From positions 1 through 8,630 of the forward strand of contig NZ_CALBSN010000116.1 in NCBI RefSeq assembly GCF_937967675.1: a stretch of 8,630 nucleotides of DNA, given 5' to 3'. Shown piece by piece: positions 1 through 5,482 of the stretch (its first letter is position 1; each line of letters starts with the position of its first letter). The position numbers and the translations under genes were made by a program. The DNA is from an uncultured Flavobacterium sp. GTDB lineage: Bacteria > Bacteroidota > Bacteroidia > Flavobacteriales > Flavobacteriaceae. The notes below the pieces were generated by a model that searched no databases, was not told the DNA's origin, and worked only from the letters and a program-made list of their open reading frames with translations.

Positions 1-6
1 TTTTAC

Positions 7-14
7 TATTTTTG
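7..14 (+). promoter_or_regulatory. Possible -7 promoter box in the left flank
   Basis: TATTTTTG matches the Bacteroidota -7 consensus TAnnTTTG. It lies outside the first cassette and points into the array, where an integron's external promoter would be expected. Initiation would fall near position 20. The -33 region lies before the window, so only half of the promoter can be seen. In DNA this AT-rich, chance matches are common. Confidence 0.3.
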
Positions 15-27
15 TTAAAAAGATTGT

Positions 28-47
28 GAGTTTTTTCACAGTCTGAC
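28..47 (+). repeat. Left arm of a 20-bp inverted repeat flanking the array
   Basis: GAGTTTTTTCACAGTCTGAC is the reverse complement of 8582-8601 with a single T/C difference. It directly abuts the GTT that opens cassette 1. It carries none of the conserved arm sequence of the three attC-like sites, so it is not one of them. Within this flank, 22-29 and 36-43 can also form an 8-bp hairpin with one G-T pair and a 6-nt loop. The likely reading is half of an original insertion site, attI-like or secondary, that the cassettes split. Confidence 0.75.
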
Positions 48-48
48 G

Positions 49-2078
49 TTATGCATCATGCAAAAGACAAAGTATAAATAACTAATGAATACAACAAATA
101 CAATGAAGATGAAAAAAGAAATCCGAAAATTAAATTTAAGCATTATTGGACTTTCAATATTTGCTTTAATAATTTATTCTAATAATTGCGAAGCACAAGT
201 TGCTACAATTACTGTAAACAACATTAACACCAACGTTATGACCAATACAAAATTGTTGTTTGGAATCACATTTGATTCAAGGACAAGTTTAACAGGAAAT
301 GGTAGTAATGGTCAAATAGGTTATTACAATGCAAATGCAACAATAATTCCTGAAGTAGATGCTTTATTCAATGATTTTCCTTACACAACTATTCGATATC
401 CGGCAAATGGTATTGCGGTAGGGTTTGAATGGAAAAAATCTATTGATACTCTTGGACAGATTGGCCCTAGACCAAATCAGGATATAATGGGTAGTTTGGG
501 ATCGCCCCAGCCCGTAAATTTCGGATTCGATGAATTTATGGCTATGTGTGAAGCGAAGGGTTTAACCGGTGCCGATATCCAAATAATGGTGCCTATTTAT
601 GACGAAAGTAATACGAATCTTAACACTACTCAAGCTGCAGGAGCAATTCCAAATATGATTGCAAGCAATGCAGACTGGGTAGAGTATTGCAATAGTCCTA
701 ATGACGGTAATCATCCTTGGGCTGCCTTGCGAGCAGCCAATGGTCACCCCCAGCCTTATAATATTAGAATATGGAATATAGGCAACGAACCATGGTCCCA
801 AAATGAATATGGAGCAAGCAGTATAAACTGCAATACATATTTAAGTGATGTAACGCCCATTATTGATGCCATGCTAGCTGTTGATCCAACGATAAAAATA
901 ACACTTCCAACACAGGGAAATGGTGCAGCAGGAACATGGGCAAATGCAATCTTGAATTCCCAATTAGCACAACAAGGAAAGATATATGCTCTATCTCAGC
1001 ACTTTTTTGGCGATGAAGATCTGACCACCAATTCTCCAAATATCCATTCAGTTAACACACAAATCAATGCCCTAGTTAATGCTGCCGCAAGTAGTAATAT
1101 AAAAGTATTTATTGGCGATTATGCGCACGCCATCAATCCGCAGATTGGATCTACTCTCGCCCAGCAAAATTTGGCTATGCAATGGGAAGGAGCCGTTTTT
1201 GAAGCCGATGCATTATTGATGCTTTCTCAAAAGTCCACGATAGAAAGGGCAAACTTTTGGGCATATGGCAATGCATTAGCCCAATGGCACCCGATTAGAA
1301 AAAACGGGCCGTCAAACTACACCTTGCTACCTGGTGCCCAAATTTACAAAATACTGAAACCGATTTTTTTAGATAACTCAATTCAAATAACAACTACTTC
1401 TCCTACTGCTAGTGATGGAATTCCTTATTCAATTCGCTCAAATGCATTCATATCAAATGACCTGAATCACATCAATATTGTGGCAGTAAATCGAGATAGA
1501 GTTAATAGTGTGCCATTACAAGTCAACGGTGTTAATGGTTACATACTCACAAATTCCCGGCTTCTATCTGCAGCATCAAATACATCAGAAACAATTGTTG
1601 AGACTATTCCTGCAACTGATAATTCTGGAAATTACATAATGCCGCCTATGAGTTTATTAATATTAGAATACACTAATACGACAACTGGGCTTGATGATAT
1701 AAATTTTAACAATTCAGTATTTCAACTATTCCCGAATCCCGCTGATAACGTTTTACATTTTTCAGAGCCACTTAATAATATTGAAGTATTTAACTCTAGT
1801 GGTCAAAAAGTGATAAGCAAAATGGAGTGTGTAGATAATATATCGGTAGAACAACTTACTCCAGGTATTTATTTTATTAAGTCAGACAAATTATTAGCAA
1901 AATTTATTGTAAAAACTAAAAAGTGAATAGAACGAGAAATAATTGCACGAATGCATAACAGCGGTTTGGCAAAAAAGCGGGTTCATTGTTTAAATGAAGC
2001 TTTGAGCTTCGTGTCAAACTCAGTGCTGGCAGACAGTTTAGTGCTTCGAAATCCGCTTCTTCGCCAAGCCGCAAACCG
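49..2078 (+). mobile_element. Integron-like gene cassette 1 (secreted glycosidase)
   Basis: This 2030-bp unit runs from T49, after the G of the GTT core at 48-50, to G2078 at the end of its attC-like site. Its start GTTATGCAT (48-56) is the exact reverse complement of ATGCATAAC (1951-1959), which opens its terminal site. It holds one gene in the array orientation. Only 36 bp precede the start codon, and no TAnnTTTG box lies in that stretch, so expression may depend on a promoter outside the cassette, as is usual for integron cassettes. At about 2 kb it is long for a single-gene cassette. Confidence 0.75.
85..1926 (+). CDS. Secreted GH51-like (clan GH-A) glycosidase with T9SS sorting domain
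   Basis: This 613-aa protein is probably a polysaccharide-active enzyme of the alpha-L-arabinofuranosidase (GH51-like) type, exported by Sec and then by type IX secretion. The N-terminus is a signal peptide: basic residues, a hydrophobic core at about 17-31 and a likely cleavage near CEAQ at 35-38. The barrel shows an RYP motif followed by a W (R104, where the family usually has RYPGG but here it is RYPANG), an FGFDEF stretch, and W-N-I-G-N-E-P with E235 as the expected acid/base. The expected nucleophile strand reads FIGDYA, with D345 where relatives usually have Glu, so activity is uncertain. A beta-rich domain ends near PPMSLLILEY. The T9SS type A tail follows (about 546-613, FPNP at 549-552, then PGIYFIK). 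Met7 (103) and Met9 (109) are alternative starts and give a more typical signal peptide. The substrate cannot be read from the sequence. Confidence 0.8.
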   Translation: MNTTNTMKMKKEIRKLNLSIIGLSIFALIIYSNNCEAQVATITVNNINTNVMTNTKLLFGITFDSRTSLTGNGSNGQIGYYNANATIIPEVDALFNDFPYTTIRYPANGIAVGFEWKKSIDTLGQIGPRPNQDIMGSLGSPQPVNFGFDEFMAMCEAKGLTGADIQIMVPIYDESNTNLNTTQAAGAIPNMIASNADWVEYCNSPNDGNHPWAALRAANGHPQPYNIRIWNIGNEPWSQNEYGASSINCNTYLSDVTPIIDAMLAVDPTIKITLPTQGNGAAGTWANAILNSQLAQQGKIYALSQHFFGDEDLTTNSPNIHSVNTQINALVNAAASSNIKVFIGDYAHAINPQIGSTLAQQNLAMQWEGAVFEADALLMLSQKSTIERANFWAYGNALAQWHPIRKNGPSNYTLLPGAQIYKILKPIFLDNSIQITTTSPTASDGIPYSIRSNAFISNDLNHINIVAVNRDRVNSVPLQVNGVNGYILTNSRLLSAASNTSETIVETIPATDNSGNYIMPPMSLLILEYTNTTTGLDDINFNNSVFQLFPNPADNVLHFSEPLNNIEVFNSSGQKVISKMECVDNISVEQLTPGIYFIKSDKLLAKFIVKTKK

Positions 2079-2084
2079 TTACCT
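1953..2084 (+). repeat. attC-like recombination site 1 (end of cassette 1)
   Basis: This 132-nt imperfect inverted repeat separates cassettes 1 and 2. Its parts are core GCATAAC (1953-1959), one unpaired A, a 20-nt arm (1961-1980), a 72-nt loop, the partner arm (2053-2072), five unpaired bases and core GTTACCT (2078-2084). The arms pair at 17 of 20 positions, with non-Watson-Crick positions 5, 11 and 14. The outer cores match integron RYYYAAC exactly or nearly and GTTRRRY loosely. They pair with each other only through AAC/GTT, because the second core already belongs to the next cassette. The loop contains a perfect GAAGCT-TTG-AGCTTC hairpin (1996-2010). Exchange would be between G2078 and T2079. 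Confidence 0.8.
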
Positions 2085-2133
2085 GCTATGTTAAAAAAAA
2101 ATCGTGCTAAAAACGACATCTTTTGACATAGCA
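2084..2133 (+). repeat. Leader inverted repeat at the head of cassette 2
   Basis: TGCTATGTTAAAA (2084-2096) pairs with TTTTGACATAGCA (2121-2133) at 12 of 13 positions. A smaller TCGT/ACGA stem (2102-2105 with 2113-2116) sits inside. The structure starts within the recombination core and ends just before the promoter-like box. It has no U-run after it, so it does not look like a simple rho-independent terminator. It could be an operator, an insulator against read-through, or part of the folded cassette end. Confidence 0.5.
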
Positions 2134-2139
2134 AACAAT

Positions 2140-2147
2140 TAATTTTG
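2140..2147 (+). promoter_or_regulatory. Probable -7 box for the cassette 2 operon
   Basis: TAATTTTG fits TAnnTTTG exactly and lies 29 bp before the first ATG, giving a short leader. A TTTG at 2122-2125 is the only upstream candidate for the -33 element, but 14 bp of spacing is shorter than the usual 19-21. It is the only good match between the recombination site and the operon. If it is real, the cassette does not need an external promoter. Confidence 0.5.
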
Positions 2148-2176
2148 AAGAAATTAAAACAAACATAATATAATCA

Positions 2177-3175
2177 ATGAGAAAAATTTATTTATTCCTT
2201 ATTCTATTTTGTAGTATCAATATTTACTCAAATGATACAATAACAGCCATTTCAACCAAAAACCTAAACTTAAGAGCAAATCCAAATGTAGATTCAAAAG
2301 TAATTTCTGAAATAACTTTAAATGACACTTTATTAATTACAGAAACAGAAAATGGCTGGAGTAAAGCAATTTATAAAGACTCATTAAGTGGATATGTTAA
2401 AAATGAATTTGTAAAAGAAATTACAAGTGAAAAAGAAACTATAAAACTTCTTCTTTTAAAGAAGCTTTTGAAAAGTTATTTTTTAATTGCTTTGCTTTTT
2501 GTTTCTGCAATTTGTTTTGGACTACTTTATCTTTTAAAAAACAAATTGGTTCAATTAGACATTATAGGTAATTTTTCATTAGTTATTAAATCTTTTTTAA
2601 TTGGCTTTATAATAACAATTATTGGAACTTTATACTATTTCTATGATTTATTCTCATTTTTCAAAATCGTTGGAATTGGAATTTTACTAATAATCTTATA
2701 CTACAGAATATCTTTCATTTTTAAAATTGAAAAGCAAATAAAAGATGATAAATTAATTTTAAATAACAATTCAAAAGAAAACATTAAAAATATTTCAAAA
2801 GAAATTGTTAGAGAACAAATTACAAATGAAAATAACAAATTAGCAGAAACTGAACGTAATTTAGACAATGCAATTAGTAAAACAAATGAAATAAAAAGAC
2901 AACAATTTAATCTGATAAAAGAAAAATTAATTGAGTTATATGGTTCTGAAAACACAAACGAATTAATAAATAATGAAAAACCTTTTGTTGGTTTACATAA
3001 AGTTTTCCTTGACTACTTTATTGGAAATCCTGAAAAAATAAATGAAAGTTCTGACGCAGATAATAAATGGGAAACATATTTTTATGATAAAATAAACAAT
3101 CGTGGTAATGATGGTACATATAGATTAAAAATAAACATCCAAAACGATTTAGTTACAAGTTTTCAAATAAGATAA
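2177..3175 (+). CDS. SH3b-domain membrane protein with three TM helices and cytoplasmic coiled coil
   Basis: I do not recognise this 332-aa protein as a named family. Visible parts, in order, are a signal sequence (about 1-18); a bacterial SH3-type domain (about 23-80) with the typical NLRANP start and a GYV-near-end signature; a hydrophobic helix at about 100-120; a hydrophobic pair at about 134-156 and 160-182; a charged, likely coiled-coil stretch (about 195-250); and a C-terminal domain (about 255-332). That last domain has a G-N-P-x-K-I turn and a W-x-x-Y strand, loosely like small envelope-protein domains that carry a GxP motif. The SH3b domain should be periplasmic, where such domains often bind peptidoglycan, and the coiled coil cytoplasmic if three helices span. 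It is the first gene of the operon and resembles the fourth-position 168-aa protein in its SH3b/TM plan. A sensor role is inference. Confidence 0.7.
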   Translation: MRKIYLFLILFCSINIYSNDTITAISTKNLNLRANPNVDSKVISEITLNDTLLITETENGWSKAIYKDSLSGYVKNEFVKEITSEKETIKLLLLKKLLKSYFLIALLFVSAICFGLLYLLKNKLVQLDIIGNFSLVIKSFLIGFIITIIGTLYYFYDLFSFFKIVGIGILLIILYYRISFIFKIEKQIKDDKLILNNNSKENIKNISKEIVREQITNENNKLAETERNLDNAISKTNEIKRQQFNLIKEKLIELYGSENTNELINNEKPFVGLHKVFLDYFIGNPEKINESSDADNKWETYFYDKINNRGNDGTYRLKINIQNDLVTSFQIR

Positions 3176-3180
3176 AAACA

Positions 3181-3408
3181 ATGGAAAAAATACAACAAAT
3201 AGTAGATTTATTAGACCAACATATTGACGATATTGATTTTGCAAAATCAAATATTTCAAAAATTGAAAATGAAATAGAAAGAAAAAAGAATAATATTTGG
3301 CGAGCATCTGAACTTGAAAAGTCAATTAAGAAAAACGAAAGAAATGTTTACCTTGAGTTTCTTTACTCCTTTATAATAATTGGTTTAATCCTATATTTAA
3401 TATTCTAA
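3181..3408 (+). CDS. Small coiled-coil protein with C-terminal membrane anchor
   Basis: This is a 75-aa protein of unknown function. Residues 1-55 are strongly charged and predicted helical or coiled coil (repeated I/L spacing with E, K and N). Residues 58-75 form a single hydrophobic helix that runs to the end, as in tail-anchored proteins. The start lies 5 bp after the previous stop, and the stop TAA shares its last A with the ATG of the next gene (TAATG), so translational coupling is likely. It has no signal peptide, so the coil should face the cytoplasm. It could bridge the coiled coil of the first protein to other components, but nothing in the sequence proves this. Confidence 0.65.
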   Translation: MEKIQQIVDLLDQHIDDIDFAKSNISKIENEIERKKNNIWRASELEKSIKKNERNVYLEFLYSFIIIGLILYLIF

Positions 3409-3914
3409 TGAAATTCCTAAAATTTACTTGTTTATTATTGTTGCTTTTATCAACTCAATTTGCTTTTTCACAAACTTATATTGTAAAACCAAAAACTTTA
3501 AATGTAAGAGCAGAAAGAAACACAAATTCTGATGTAATCGCAAAAATTTATGAAAACGATACAATTAGAGCGATTTCAGTTGAAGGCGATTGGATTAAAA
3601 TTAGCATTTCAGAAAAACAAGGTTTTGTAAAAAAAAGTTTTTTGGAAGAAATCAATCTAAATGAACCTACAACAAAAAGTGGTTTCAAATATGGTTTTAA
3701 AAAGGCTTTTTCAACTTCATTTATTATTACACTTATTTTGCTATTAGGATATAGAAGTTTTAAAGGAAGAGTTAAAGATGGTAGACGTTCTAAAGGTTAT
3801 CGTGAATATGATATAACTTTTAAAGATTATATTATAGATGGCATTTATGCACTTATAATAAGTTTAGTTATAGCTTTGATAGCTGGAATTTTAGCTTGGA
3901 TAAAAACATTTTAA
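3408..3914 (+). CDS. Second SH3b-domain membrane protein
   Basis: This 168-aa protein has a clear signal peptide (1-21, ending FAFSQ), a bacterial SH3-type domain (about 23-82, LNVRAERN start, GFVKKSF end) and two hydrophobic segments (about 99-115 and 144-165) joined by a basic loop rich in R, K and G (about 116-140). Its SH3b region lines up with that of the 332-aa protein: LNLRANPN/LNVRAERN, the central ENGW/EGDW, and SGYVKNEF/QGFVKKSF. The two genes probably arose by duplication or pair as a heteromeric envelope unit. It overlaps the preceding gene by 1 bp and is followed by the next ATG after a 1-bp gap. The function is unknown; periplasmic wall sensing or anchoring is the simplest guess. 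Confidence 0.7.
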   Translation: MKFLKFTCLLLLLLSTQFAFSQTYIVKPKTLNVRAERNTNSDVIAKIYENDTIRAISVEGDWIKISISEKQGFVKKSFLEEINLNEPTTKSGFKYGFKKAFSTSFIITLILLLGYRSFKGRVKDGRRSKGYREYDITFKDYIIDGIYALIISLVIALIAGILAWIKTF

Positions 3915-3915
3915 T

Positions 3916-4257
3916 ATGAATTTAATAAAATCTAAATCTTCAATAATTGCTCTATTTTTTAATGGGCAATTAGCTCATATTATTAACCCTTGGGTTTTAT
4001 CCGTAGATTACGAAAATGAAACTATTACTGTAGAAAAAAGGAATTGGTATTTCATTGGAATAAACAAAAATATCATTGCTTTTAGATTTATAAGAAACAT
4101 AAGAGTTGACGAACATCTTTTTGGAGCAAATATTAGTATAAAAGCAACTGGCGGTTGGGTTGAAGCCAAATATTTATCAAAAAATGATGCTGAAACATTC
4201 AAAAATTCCCTTTTTGAATACAACAAAGGCAGAAATAACTATATAATTTTTTCATAA
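3916..4257 (+). CDS. Small protein, possibly PH-like fold
   Basis: This 113-aa protein has no confident family. Residues 25-100 look like a run of beta strands (VDYENETITVEKRNWYF, then alternating hydrophobic strands to a WVEAKYLS strand) closed by a helix (NDAETFKNSLFEY). That layout fits bacterial PH-like domains, which often accompany membrane proteins. There is no signal peptide and no long hydrophobic helix, so it should be cytosolic or peripheral. It starts 1 bp after the previous stop, and its own TAA is followed directly by the ATG of the nuclease gene. The fold assignment is by eye only. Confidence 0.55.
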   Translation: MNLIKSKSSIIALFFNGQLAHIINPWVLSVDYENETITVEKRNWYFIGINKNIIAFRFIRNIRVDEHLFGANISIKATGGWVEAKYLSKNDAETFKNSLFEYNKGRNNYIIFS

Positions 4258-5292
4258 ATGAAACCAAATCTATTCAATTTTGCAACTAAAGAACTTTCAC
4301 AAGATGCTTTTTTTACTTGGTTTTTAAATTGGGCGAATAATGAATTGAATGAACTAAACCCAAGTCTTAATGAAACTGCAAAAGATTTTATAAAAACACT
4401 TATAGGTGTTCCTAATAATTACATTATTACAAAAGTTATTGCTGGCAGACAATGGAACAATATTGATATTTGGGCAGAAGTTAATGATGAATATTTTATT
4501 GGCATTGAGGATAAAACAAACACTGGAGAGCATTCTAACCAGTTAGAACGCTACAAGGAAATTGTAACAAAACACTACAAGGACAAACCTCACAAAACTA
4601 TTTTTATATACTTAAAAACAGGAAATGAAAGCTTGTCTACATTGAATTTAATAAAACAAAAAGGCTACAAATCAATAGACAGAAAAGCAATTTTAGACAT
4701 TTTTAATAAACGACAAATTAATAGTGAAATATTTAATGATTTTAAGGAATACCTAACAGAAATTGAAAATTCTACAAATTCATTTAACAAATTCCACAAA
4801 ATAACTTCTGATTGGAAAGCAAGTGAAGGTTTTTATTTAAAACTCCAAGAGAATATAGATGAATGGACAGACTGGAGATATGTTGCAAACCAAATGGGTG
4901 GATTTTTAGGTTTTTGGTATCATTGGAAAGGAACAAAAGAAATTTCTGAAATTTATATTCAAATTGAAAATGCTTTTAATAATGGCATTAAATTGGTAAT
5001 TAAAATAGCTGGTTGGGAGCAAAAAACTCATATTCTTTATCATACCTTAAATGAGTTAAAACCTTTTGCTGAAAGAAACAATATTATAATTAACAAACCT
5101 GACAAATATAGAGCTGGAAATACTTCAACTTTAGCTGTGGTTCAAAACGCTTTCCAAACTGATGATGATGGAAATTTTGACTTTGAATTATTTTTAGTAA
5201 CATTGAGAAATTTAGAAAAAACGATTGATGAATATTGTTGTAACAAAAAAACACAGCAGGTAACACAGGTTTTGCAAGATTGCGGGAATTAG
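4258..5292 (+). CDS. PD-(D/E)XK nuclease superfamily protein
   Basis: This 344-aa protein is a probable nuclease. The opening N-x-F-x-x-A-T-K-E-L-S-Q-D-A-F-F-x-W segment (4-21), then NNIDIW with D70, then IGIEDK with E84 and K86 (the ExK pair), then Q95-L-x-x-Y match the PD-(D/E)XK core of the family with Pfam name PDDEXK_4, as far as memory allows. The second half (about 180-330) is an uncharacterised W-rich domain that may bind DNA or a partner. It is the last gene of the five-gene operon, with a 0-bp gap, and would be its effector. The C-terminal 11 residues (from Q334) are encoded inside the attC-like site, which starts at 5258 and lends the gene its stop, TAG at 5290-5292. The cassette's mobility therefore depends on bases that also encode protein. 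Confidence 0.75.
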   Translation: MKPNLFNFATKELSQDAFFTWFLNWANNELNELNPSLNETAKDFIKTLIGVPNNYIITKVIAGRQWNNIDIWAEVNDEYFIGIEDKTNTGEHSNQLERYKEIVTKHYKDKPHKTIFIYLKTGNESLSTLNLIKQKGYKSIDRKAILDIFNKRQINSEIFNDFKEYLTEIENSTNSFNKFHKITSDWKASEGFYLKLQENIDEWTDWRYVANQMGGFLGFWYHWKGTKEISEIYIQIENAFNNGIKLVIKIAGWEQKTHILYHTLNELKPFAERNNIIINKPDKYRAGNTSTLAVVQNAFQTDDDGNFDFELFLVTLRNLEKTIDEYCCNKKTQQVTQVLQDCGN

Positions 5293-5314
5293 GCTTAATT
5301 TAAAGTCAGTTTTG

Positions 5315-5322
5315 TATCTTTG
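5315..5322 (+). promoter_or_regulatory. Possible -7 box inside the attC-like loop
   Basis: TATCTTTG fits TAnnTTTG and lies in the loop of attC-like site 2, pointing toward the restriction-modification genes. No good -33 element is visible at the usual distance. A start near 5329 would put the perfect 17-nt palindrome (5334-5350) at the 5' end of the transcript. It is a weaker candidate than the box at 5451. Confidence 0.35.
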
Positions 5323-5333
5323 AGTTAAGGTTT

Positions 5334-5350
5334 AACCGAAAGTTTCGGTT
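5334..5350 (+). repeat. Perfect 17-nt palindrome in the attC-like loop
   Basis: AACCGAAA and TTTCGGTT are perfectly complementary around a single G. It lies in the variable loop of site 2 and partly overlaps a second short palindrome, GGTTTAACC (5329-5337). It could be a secondary stem of the folded site or an operator. The AACCG motif recurs downstream at 5403, 5411 and 5423. Confidence 0.6.
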
Positions 5351-5402
5351 TCTTTAGTCCGCAACCTCGCAAAGCCTGGGAACGTTAGGCGTCATTGTAG
5401 CG

Positions 5403-5430
5403 AACCGCAAAACCGACAGACAAACCGACA
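5403..5430 (+). repeat. AACCG direct repeats upstream of the RM genes
   Basis: AAACCGACA occurs twice, exactly 12 bp apart (5410-5418 and 5422-5430), with a shorter AACCG copy at 5403-5407. The last copy lies where a -33 element for the 5451 box would be. It may be an operator that tunes expression of the RM genes. No regulator gene is present in the cassette, so this is only a candidate. Confidence 0.35.
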
Positions 5431-5450
5431 AATAATAGAAATAAAAAAAC

Positions 5451-5458
5451 TAAATTTG
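5451..5458 (+). promoter_or_regulatory. Probable -7 box for the RM operon
   Basis: TAAATTTG is an exact TAnnTTTG match, 24 bp before the ATG at 5483. Initiation about 7 bp downstream would leave a leader of under 20 nt. No TTTG-type -33 element is seen at the usual spacing; the AACCGACA repeat occupies that place. Confidence 0.5.
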
Positions 5459-5482
5459 CGACATTAACGAATTGACAAAATA

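Larger units (their letters stand above)
2079..5384 (+). mobile_element. Integron-like gene cassette 2 (five-gene membrane/nuclease operon)
   Basis: This 3306-bp unit runs from T2079 to G5384. Its start GTTACCTGCT (2078-2087) is the exact reverse complement of AGCAGGTAAC (5255-5264). After one mismatch, four more bases also pair (2089-2092 with 5250-5253). It carries five co-directional genes with gaps of 5, -1, 1 and 0 bp, its own promoter-like box and a leader inverted repeat. Five genes in one cassette is far from the one-gene norm and suggests that the operon moves as a functional unit. Confidence 0.75.
5258..5390 (+). repeat. attC-like recombination site 2 (end of cassette 2)
   Basis: This 133-nt site has the plan of site 1: core AGGTAAC (5258-5264), one A, a 20-nt arm (5266-5285), a 73-nt loop, the partner arm (5359-5378), five bases and core GTTAGGC (5384-5390, an exact GTTRRRY). 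The arms pair at 17 of 20 positions, with non-Watson-Crick pairs again at 5, 11 and 14, although the arm sequence differs at seven positions compared across the three sites. The loop differs from those of the other two sites and contains a perfect AACCGAAA-G-TTTCGGTT palindrome (5334-5350) and a promoter-like box. Exchange would be between G5384 and T5385. Confidence 0.8.

Noticed and set aside
562..801. Minus-strand ORF of 79 codons inside the glycosidase gene
   Set aside because: It lies wholly within a well-supported gene and encodes no recognisable domain; a shadow frame.
1953..2084. attC-like sites as ordinary REP/BIME-type intergenic repeats
   Set aside because: Simple intergenic repeats would not show start-to-end complementarity specific to each unit, nor split cores that match the next unit.
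1916..2134. Minus-strand ORF across the first attC-like site
   Set aside because: It spans the recombination site and the leader repeat, has no family signature, and its reading frame follows from the inverted-repeat sequence.
2701..2955. Minus-strand ORF and similar ones at 4008-4226 and 6974-7171
   Set aside because: All sit antisense to real genes in very AT-rich DNA and have low-complexity F/L/I/K or C/N-rich translations.
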